Assembly (NCBI GenBank): GCA_964484045.1
Contig: CAZAEP010000017.1
Coordinates: forward strand, 1-18,928
Reading direction: 5' to 3'
From: J134 sp964484045
Lineage (GTDB): Bacteria; Pseudomonadota; Alphaproteobacteria; Sphingomonadales; Rhodothalassiaceae
Length of the DNA: 18,928 nt
Shown: positions 14,794 through 18,928 of the stretch, piece by piece
How the letters are laid out: every line of letters starts with the position of its first letter
Position numbering within the stretch: position 1 is the stretch's first letter
Made by a program: the position numbers and the translations under genes
Notes under the pieces: model-generated
The model's input: only the letters and a program-made list of their open reading frames with translations
Told to the model about the DNA's origin: nothing
Database searches by the model: none

Positions 14794-15765
14794 TCAGGCC
14801 GGTGTCTCGCCCTGCCGCCGCTCGAGTCTGAGGAGCAGAAGCTTCGAGAGCGACAGCACGATGAAAGTGATGAGAAAGAGCAGGAGGCCGAGCGCGATCA
14901 GCGCTGCGGTGTAAACCTCGCCGTCGGCCTCGGTGAATTCGTTGGCGATGGTCGACGCGATCGAATTGCCGGGCATGAAGAGCGCCGCCTGAAGCCGATG
15001 CGAATTGCCGATGACGAAGGTCACCGCCATGGTCTCGCCGAGTGCGCGCCCGAGCCCGAGCATCACCCCGCCGACGACGCCGACCCGCGTGTAGGGCAGG
15101 ATCACGTGCCACACGACCTCCCATGTCGTGCAGCCGAGACCATAGGCGGACTCGCGGATCGGGATCGGCGTGATCTCGAACACGTCGCGCATCACCGAGG
15201 CGATGAAGGGGATGATCATGATCGCCAGCACGATGCCGGCGGCGAAGACGCTGATGCCGATGGGGGGTCCCCGGAAGAGGACGCCGAGGAGCGGCAGATC
15301 GCCGAAGAGGTCGGTAAGGATCGGCTGGATGCGATCGGCGAAGAAGGGGGCGAAGACGAAGAGCCCCCACATGCCGTAGATGATGCTCGGAATCGCGGCG
15401 AGAAGCTCGATGGCGAGGCTCACCGGCCGCTTGAGCCAGGCCGGTGCCATCTGCGTGATGAAGATGGCGACGCCAAAGCTCACCGGCAGGCCGAGAAGAA
15501 GAGCGATCGCCGAGGTGACGAGCGTTCCCGTGATCGGCGACAGCGCTCCGAAGACCTCGGTCACCGGATTCCATTCGGCGGTGGCGATGAATCCGAAAAA
15601 GCCGAACTTCTCGAACGCCGGCCAGGCGCCGATCGCCAGCATGACGATGATGCCGCCGAGCAACAGCAGAACGGCGAGTGCGGCCAGATATGCCGCACCG
15701 CCGAAAAGCCGGTCCCCCACGCCACGTACCGCCATCCGCTCCACCCGTTCCGTCTTCGGTTCCAC
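14794..15765 (-). CDS. pstC: Phosphate ABC transporter permease PstC
   Basis: The partner of PstA in the membrane channel; 323 residues with about six helices. Typical features are GDRLFGGAAYLAALAVLLLL, AWPAFEKFGFFGFI (the conserved F-loop after helix 1), LLAAIPSIIYGMWGLFVFAP, FRGPPIGISVFAAGIVLAIM, and the EAA-like loop IRESAYGLGCTTWEVVWHV. The longest form starts at a GTG (15763-15765) with a poor ribosome site. The ATG at 15733-15735, ten residues in, is preceded by GGTGGAG and could be the true start, giving 313 residues. It is separated from pstS by 70 bp containing a hairpin. Confidence 0.95.
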   Translation of the reverse strand: MEPKTERVERMAVRGVGDRLFGGAAYLAALAVLLLLGGIIVMLAIGAWPAFEKFGFFGFIATAEWNPVTEVFGALSPITGTLVTSAIALLLGLPVSFGVAIFITQMAPAWLKRPVSLAIELLAAIPSIIYGMWGLFVFAPFFADRIQPILTDLFGDLPLLGVLFRGPPIGISVFAAGIVLAIMIIPFIASVMRDVFEITPIPIRESAYGLGCTTWEVVWHVILPYTRVGVVGGVMLGLGRALGETMAVTFVIGNSHRLQAALFMPGNSIASTIANEFTEADGEVYTAALIALGLLLFLITFIVLSLSKLLLLRLERRQGETPA

Positions 15766-15790
15766 CTGCGGCAGCGTTCATGAAAGTCTT

Positions 15791-15818
15791 CGGAGCGGAT
15801 CGCGACGGATCCGCCCCG
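15791..15818 (-). terminator. Intercistronic hairpin between pstS and pstC
   Basis: GCGGATC (15795-15801) and GATCCGC (15808-15814) pair exactly around a 6-nt loop. With one mismatch, three more pairs (15791-15793 with 15816-15818) extend the stem. It lies in the only sizeable gap of the pst operon. In the transcribed direction there is only a short ACTTT afterwards, so it is more likely a partial terminator or an mRNA-stabilising stem that raises pstS relative to pstCAB than a full stop. Confidence 0.5.
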
Positions 15819-15835
15819 CACACCGGCGACGCCCC

Positions 15836-16900
15836 CTACCGATCCGGATCGTCGCGCCAGACCGGAGCCCCGTCGGGACCGCGGATCTCCCGCGTCCAGC
15901 TCTCCTCGATCATCTTCACGACACTTTGGGGCATGGCCACATAGTGCAGCGCGCCGGCCATCTCTTGCCCGTGGCGGAAGGCCCAGTCAAAGAATTTCAG
16001 CACCGCCGCGGTGCGATCGGGATCTTTCGCATCCTTGTGGACGAGGATGAAGCTGGCGCCGGTGATGGGCCAGGCATTGGCGCCGGGCTGATCGGTGAGG
16101 AGCATGTAGAAGCCTTCCGCATGTGCCCAGTCGGCGCCCGCCGCCGCGGCCTGGAAACTCGCGGCGTTCGGCGCCACATACGCGCCGTCGCGATTGCGCA
16201 GGCGCACATGGCGCATGCGGTTCTGCACCGCATAGGCGTATTCGACATAGCCGATCGCGCCCTTGATGCGCGACACATAGGAGGCGACGCCCTCGTTTCC
16301 CTTGCCGCCGATGCCGGCAGGCCAGGACACGGCCTTGGCGGTGCCGACCGTCTTCTGCCAGTCCGCGCTCACCTTCGAGAGATAGTCCGTGAAGATGAAG
16401 GTCGTGCCCGACCCGTCGGAGCGGTGCACCACCGTGATCTTTCGATCCGGCAGGGCGAGATCGGGATTGAGCGCCACGATCCGGGCATCGCTCCACGCCG
16501 TGATCCGGCCGAGAAAGATGTCGGCGAGCGTCGCGGCATCGAGCCGGAGCGCCCCGGGATCAAGCCCCGGCACATTGACAACCGGCACCACGCCCCCCAT
16601 CACCTGCGGCCACTGGACAAGTCCGAACCTCTTGAGATCGACAGGCTTGAGGGGGGCGTCCGAGGCGCCGAAATCGACGGTCCGCGCCTTGATCTGCTTG
16701 ATCCCGCCGCCCGAGCCGATGGACTGATAATTGAGCTCGATCCCGGTCGCCCTGTGATAGGCCGCGGCCCATTTGGCATAGATCGGATAGGGGAAGGTGG
16801 CGCCGGCGCCGTCGATGCGGTCGACCCCGGCCTGCGCAGCGCCGAGAAGGCCGAGGGAGAATAGCGCGGCCGTGGCCGCCAGAAGCAGTCGCTTGTGCAT
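15836..16900 (-). CDS. pstS: Periplasmic phosphate-binding protein PstS
   Basis: The periplasmic receptor delivering phosphate to PstCAB; 354 residues. A Sec signal peptide (MHKRLLLAATAALFSLGLL, cleavage likely after AQA at 24) precedes the mature protein. Phosphate-site segments are DGAGATFPYPIYAKW (30-44), YQSIGSGGGIKQI, VDFGASDAPL, and HRSDGSGTTFIFTDYL, the last carrying the Arg-Ser-Asp-Gly-Ser-Gly-Thr cluster. The C-terminal part has GAIGYVEYAYA and FFDWAFRHGQEMA. No lipobox cysteine is present, so it is a soluble periplasmic protein. The ATG at 16898-16900 has only a weak GGGATCGGA upstream. It is the first gene of the minus-strand operon, with a Pho box 86 nt upstream. Confidence 0.96.
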   Translation of the reverse strand: MHKRLLLAATAALFSLGLLGAAQAGVDRIDGAGATFPYPIYAKWAAAYHRATGIELNYQSIGSGGGIKQIKARTVDFGASDAPLKPVDLKRFGLVQWPQVMGGVVPVVNVPGLDPGALRLDAATLADIFLGRITAWSDARIVALNPDLALPDRKITVVHRSDGSGTTFIFTDYLSKVSADWQKTVGTAKAVSWPAGIGGKGNEGVASYVSRIKGAIGYVEYAYAVQNRMRHVRLRNRDGAYVAPNAASFQAAAAGADWAHAEGFYMLLTDQPGANAWPITGASFILVHKDAKDPDRTAAVLKFFDWAFRHGQEMAGALHYVAMPQSVVKMIEESWTREIRGPDGAPVWRDDPDR

Positions 16901-16941
16901 GAGCTTGTTCCGATCCCGCTGTATCGAAGGTCCAGGCGGTG

Positions 16942-16967
16942 CGCCATCGCGCCCGCTCGCGATGGCG
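16942..16967. repeat. Perfect 10-bp inverted repeat just downstream of the predicted pstS promoter
   Basis: CGCCATCGCG (16942-16951) and CGCGATGGCG (16958-16967) are exact inverted repeats around CCCGCT. The repeat covers the predicted pstS transcription start and early leader. It could be an operator for a repressor or an mRNA hairpin at the 5' end. The structure is visible; the function is inferred. Confidence 0.5.
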
Positions 16968-16969
16968 GA

Positions 16970-17003
16970 ACCCTAGCCGGCCTGTGTGACAGTCCCGTGA
17001 AAC
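16970..17003 (-). promoter_or_regulatory. Pho box and promoter of pstS
   Basis: Read on the minus strand, GTTTCAC (17003-16997), GGGA, CTGTCAC (16992-16986) forms two 7-bp half-sites with the 4-nt spacer of the PhoB box (consensus CTGTCAT-N4-CTGTCAT). The second half-site is nearly perfect; the first matches at the key TCA positions. A weak -10, TAGGGT (16975-16970), lies 10 nt downstream, where PhoB-activated promoters have it, since the box replaces the -35. This predicts induction of pstSCAB under phosphate limitation. Confidence 0.65.
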
Positions 17004-17069
17004 TTGGCCCCGGAATCGGCCAGCCCGCTTGCCCCGGCGCGGCTCTCGCGGGTAAGGGATGGGAGACGG

Positions 17070-17092
17070 GGTCGGGATCCGGGGGCCCGACC
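17070..17092 (+). repeat. Hairpin in the phoU leader
   Basis: GGTCGGG (17070-17076) and CCCGACC (17086-17092) pair exactly around a 9-nt loop, ending 2 nt before the phoU ribosome site (GAGGAG, 17095-17100). It might influence ribosome access or simply be part of a GC-rich leader. No good phoU promoter is visible. Confidence 0.35.
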
Positions 17093-17108
17093 ACGAGGAG
17101 ACCGAGCG

Positions 17109-17831
17109 ATGCAGCACACGATACGCGCCTTCGACGAGGAACTCGCACGTCTCAGAACGATGATCGCGGAAATGGGCGGCCTCGCCGAGCTGCAGCTCGC
17201 CGGAGCCATCGAGTCGCTCACCGGGCGCGATCCCGACAGGGCCGCCGGGGTGGCCGGGGACGATCGCAGGATCGACGCGCTCGAGGTGCAGGCGGAAAAT
17301 CTGGTGATCCAGATGATCGCCCGCCGCAGCCCGGTCGCCGACGATCTGCGCGAGATCATCGCCGCTCTCAAGATGACGTCGATGCTCGAGCGTATCGGCG
17401 ACTCGGCGAAGAACATCGCCAAGCGCGTGCCCGTGATCATCCAGTCGCCACCGATCCGGGCCGCCGCCACGATCCCGAAGATGGCCGCCGAGGCGCGGCG
17501 CATGCTGAGCCAGGTTCTCGATGCCTATGTCGAGCGCGACAGCGGAAAGGCGGTGGCGGTGTGGAAGAGCGACGACCGCGTGGACGCGCTCTACAATGGA
17601 CTGTTTCGCGATCTGCTCACGGACATGACGACCTCGCCGGAGACCGTCACCGCGGCGACGCATCTTCTCTTCGTCGCCAAGAACATCGAGCGCATCGGCG
17701 ATCAGGCGACGAATATCGCGGAAGAGGTCTATTACACGATCGAGGGCGAGCGCCTCGACGACCGTCGACCGAAGGCCGACATCACCGCCACGACCGCCGT
17801 GGGTCCCGGCGGCAGGACGAAGAAGGGCTGA
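17109..17831 (+). CDS. phoU: Phosphate signalling regulator PhoU
   Basis: PhoU links PstSCAB to the PhoR sensor kinase, keeping the Pho regulon off when phosphate is plentiful and limiting Pst activity. The 240-residue all-helical protein has two PhoU repeats. The metal-binding E-x3-D motifs are visible in SMLERIGDSAKNIAKRV (E94, D98) and KNIERIGDQATNIAEEVYY (E194, D198). The N-terminus HTIRAFDEELARLRTMIAEM is typical. ATG 17109 is chosen for GAGGAG (17095-17100), 8 nt upstream; the frame is open further up but carries no family sequence. A hydrophilic tail of about 25 residues follows the last helix. Unusually, the gene is divergent from pstS instead of following pstB. phoB and phoR are not in the window. 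Confidence 0.96.
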   Translation: MQHTIRAFDEELARLRTMIAEMGGLAELQLAGAIESLTGRDPDRAAGVAGDDRRIDALEVQAENLVIQMIARRSPVADDLREIIAALKMTSMLERIGDSAKNIAKRVPVIIQSPPIRAAATIPKMAAEARRMLSQVLDAYVERDSGKAVAVWKSDDRVDALYNGLFRDLLTDMTTSPETVTAATHLLFVAKNIERIGDQATNIAEEVYYTIEGERLDDRRPKADITATTAVGPGGRTKKG

Positions 17832-17838
17832 GGACGCC

Positions 17839-17862
17839 GCGCCGTCGCAGGCGATCCGGCGC
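17839..17862. terminator. Hairpin between convergent phoU and cytochrome c genes
   Basis: GCGCCG (17839-17844) pairs with CGGCGC (17857-17862), and inside it TCG pairs with CGA around CAGG, leaving a 2-nt bulge. On the plus strand it is followed by a moderately T-rich stretch ending CTGTTT. Lying between two convergent genes, it may act as a shared bidirectional terminator. Confidence 0.45.
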
Positions 17863-17890
17863 CCCGTTCATTCCCTGTTTCGACCGTCCC

Positions 17891-18277
17891 TTATTTCGAC
17901 GCCCCGCCCGCCTGCTTGAGAAAGGCGATCAGATTCTCCCGGTCCTCCTCCTTGGGCAGGCCCGGAAAAGGCATGGCATTGCCGGGGAGGAAGGCGCGCG
18001 GATTCTTGAGATATTCGTTGAGCGTCTCGTCGTTCCAGACCACATCGGCCGATTTCATCGCCGGCGAATAGCGCGTGAAGCTCGCAAGCGAGCCGGCCTT
18101 GCGGCCGATGATGCCGTGGAGCGAGGGACCGACGCGGTTCTGCCCCTCCTTCAAACTGTGGCACGCCTGGCAACGGATGAACACCTTGCGTCCCTTCTCG
18201 GGGGCGCCATCCGCGCGCGCCGGCAGGGCGAGCAGGACCAGTGATGCCGCCATGAGAGCCATGATTTCGCGTTTCAC
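17891..18277 (-). CDS. Small periplasmic c-type cytochrome (class I, cytochrome c2/c-550 like)
   Basis: A 128-residue electron carrier. A Sec signal peptide (KREIMALMAASLVLLALPARA, residues 2-22) is followed by a mature domain with a single haem attachment site CQACH (36-40) near its N-terminus. NRVGPSLHGIIGRKAG comes next, and the distal axial methionine M102 sits in GNAMPFPGLP; the C-terminal helix is ENLIAFLKQ. This is the canonical mono-haem class I layout. The start is the GTG at 18275-18277, because the very strong GAGGAGGAG (18283-18291 region) is ideally placed for it and the product then begins with a normal signal peptide. The ATG at 18299-18301 would add eight acidic residues encoded by the ribosome site itself. 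The redox partner is unknown, and no oxidase genes are adjacent. Confidence 0.92.
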   Translation of the reverse strand: MKREIMALMAASLVLLALPARADGAPEKGRKVFIRCQACHSLKEGQNRVGPSLHGIIGRKAGSLASFTRYSPAMKSADVVWNDETLNEYLKNPRAFLPGNAMPFPGLPKEEDRENLIAFLKQAGGASK

Positions 18278-18315
18278 TCCGAGCTCCTCCTCGTTGATCA
18301 TGGGATGATCGTGCC

Positions 18316-18344
18316 CTCATAGCGACAAAACCGGCATCGGTCGA
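18316..18344 (-). promoter_or_regulatory. Candidate promoter of the cytochrome c gene
   Basis: On the minus strand, TCGACC (18344-18339), 17 nt, then TATGAG (18321-18316). Each hexamer matches four of six consensus positions. The predicted start near 18309 gives a leader of about 32 nt before the GTG start and would leave almost none for the upstream ATG, which independently supports the GTG. Confidence 0.45.
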
Positions 18345-18359
18345 GGGCGCGTTTGTCGC
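18322..18359. repeat. Operator-like inverted repeat GCGACAAA...TTTGTCGC
   Basis: GCGACAAA (18322-18329) and TTTGTCGC (18352-18359) are exact 8-bp inverted repeats, 30 bp apart centre to centre, about three helical turns. They bracket the predicted -35 of the cytochrome gene, in the cytochrome/aroC divergent spacer (18278-18458). This is consistent with a dimeric regulator or DNA loop, but no known consensus was recognised. Confidence 0.5.
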
Positions 18360-18389
18360 ATCTCTCCTGCGCCGGAAATACGGCAAAAG

Positions 18390-18407
18390 CATGCCCGAAA
18401 CGGCATG
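18390..18407. repeat. Second dyad, CATGCC-N6-GGCATG, upstream of aroC
   Basis: CATGCC (18390-18395) and GGCATG (18402-18407) are exact inverted repeats around CGAAAC, giving an 18-bp dyad of typical HTH-operator size. It lies about 50-70 bp before the aroC start. Function unknown. Confidence 0.45.
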
Positions 18408-18423
18408 AAACCGCCGGCACCGC

Positions 18424-18450
18424 TTCAATCCCCCGCAAAAATGCTCTAAA
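18424..18450 (+). promoter_or_regulatory. Weak candidate aroC promoter
   Basis: TCTAAA (18445-18450) resembles a -10, with a poor TTCAAT-type -35 at 18424-18429 (15-nt spacing). If it is real, transcription would start at or within two bases of the aroC ATG, giving a leaderless or nearly leaderless mRNA. Confidence 0.3.
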
Positions 18451-18458
18451 GACCCGGC

Positions 18459-18928
18459 ATGTCCTGCAACACATTCGGCCGCCTGTTCCGTTTCACGACC
18501 TGGGGGGAATCGCATGGTCCCGCCATCGGCGCCGTCGTCGACGGCGTGCCGCCGGGGCTTGCCCTGAGCGAAGCCGATATCCAGCCCTTCCTCGACCGGC
18601 GTCGTCCGGGCCGATCGCGCCACACCACGCAGCGTCGGGAAGCCGACCGCGTGACGATCCTCTCGGGGACCTACGATGGCGTTACCACGGGCACGCCGAT
18701 CTCGCTCCTGATCGAGAATACCGATCAGCGCTCGAAGGACTATGAAGCGATCGCGGAAAAATACCGTCCCGGTCATGCCGACTACAGTTATGAGGCGAAG
18801 TACGGGCTGCGCGACCCCCGCGGCGGCGGCCGCGCCTCGGCGCGCGAGACCGCGATGCGGGTCGCCGCCGGCGCCATCGCGCGCAAGATCCTCGGCCGGC
18901 GGGTGCGCATCCGCGGCGCCCTGATCCG
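18459..18928 (+). CDS. aroC: Chorismate synthase, N-terminal part (gene continues off the right edge)
   Basis: Catalyses the last step of the shikimate pathway, EPSP to chorismate, using reduced FMN. The visible 156 codons contain the family signatures FRFTTWGESHGPAIGAVVDG (about 11-30, including the catalytic His of GESHG), DRRRPGRSRHTTQRREADRV, LSGTYDGVTTGTPI, IENTDQRSKDY, FRPGHAD-like YRPGHADYSYEAKYGLRD, and RGGGRASARETAMRVAAGAIA. All reading is in one frame without interruption. The ATG at 18459 gives the usual N-terminus (MSCNTFGRLFRF), but no Shine-Dalgarno is visible upstream. The gene is truncated by the window edge. Confidence 0.97.
   Translation, partial: MSCNTFGRLFRFTTWGESHGPAIGAVVDGVPPGLALSEADIQPFLDRRRPGRSRHTTQRREADRVTILSGTYDGVTTGTPISLLIENTDQRSKDYEAIAEKYRPGHADYSYEAKYGLRDPRGGGRASARETAMRVAAGAIARKILGRRVRIRGALI

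Noticed and set aside
14245..16864. Long plus-strand open frames (14245-15783 and 15380-16864) opposite pstA, pstC and pstS
   Set aside because: They are antisense to unmistakable pst genes, and their composition (charged, His/Arg/Asp-rich, no motif) is that of shadow frames.
17004..17108. Upstream extension of the phoU frame
   Set aside because: It overlaps the Pho box region and a leader hairpin. The well-placed GAGGAG selects ATG 17109, which gives the normal PhoU N-terminus.
1..18928. CRISPR arrays, tRNA/rRNA genes, riboswitches, insertion sequences, prophage genes
   Set aside because: Looked for and not seen: no regularly spaced repeats, no tRNA cloverleaf-like stretch, no transposase or integrase motifs, and intergenic regions too short for large riboswitches.

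Overview
This is a GC-rich chromosomal window from an alphaproteobacterium. Evidence: the S4 N-terminus has the alphaproteobacterial form, MotB carries the Lys/Gly/His-rich N-terminus typical of the class, the acyltransferase is of the Bpt type, codon third positions are strongly GC-biased, and there are long stop-free antisense frames. I cannot assign an order or genus. No tRNA, rRNA, CRISPR array, transposase or phage gene is visible. Coding density is high, and no stretch over about 300 bases lacks a gene (the longest, 227-511, is 285 bases).

Layout. The left edge is the 5' part of rpsD (minus strand). Then, on the plus strand, come a two-CBS-domain protein, two strong hairpins, and a RES-Xre toxin-antitoxin operon (antitoxin first, overlapping ends) behind an AT-rich promoter with palindromic elements. 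A minus-strand 3-hydroxyisobutyrate dehydrogenase-family gene converges on the toxin. It is divergent from a plus-strand series: a membrane-anchored penicillin-acylase-family Ntn hydrolase, motB, an SLC13-type anion permease with two RCK_C/TrkA-C domains, bpt, and a TRAP transporter operon (dctP-dctQ-dctM) of the TakP / mannitol-chloroaromatic type. The TRAP operon appears to begin with a 7-codon leader peptide whose stop overlaps the dctP start.

After the TRAP operon comes an AT-rich spacer with a CtrA-like box, followed by an unrecognised small plus-strand gene. Next is the minus-strand phosphate uptake operon pstS-pstC-pstA-pstB. phoU is not at the end of that operon. It lies on the opposite strand, divergent from pstS, and the shared 208-bp intergenic region holds a recognisable Pho box oriented towards pstS. 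phoU converges on a small periplasmic c-type cytochrome gene across a short hairpin. The cytochrome gene is divergent from aroC (chorismate synthase), which runs off the right edge. That divergent region contains two separate dyads and candidate promoters.

Functional reading. The best-supported module is high-affinity phosphate import (PstSCAB) with its signalling partner PhoU, probably PhoB-controlled. The TRAP system, the anion permease and the dehydrogenase point to scavenging of organic acids and anions. The other genes are housekeeping (S4, Bpt, AroC, MotB). I see no clear undescribed multi-gene system. The most unusual signals are regulatory: the dctP leader ORF, the divergent pstS/phoU arrangement, the operator-like dyads at the toxin-antitoxin and cytochrome/aroC promoters, and the CtrA-like site upstream of an orphan small protein.
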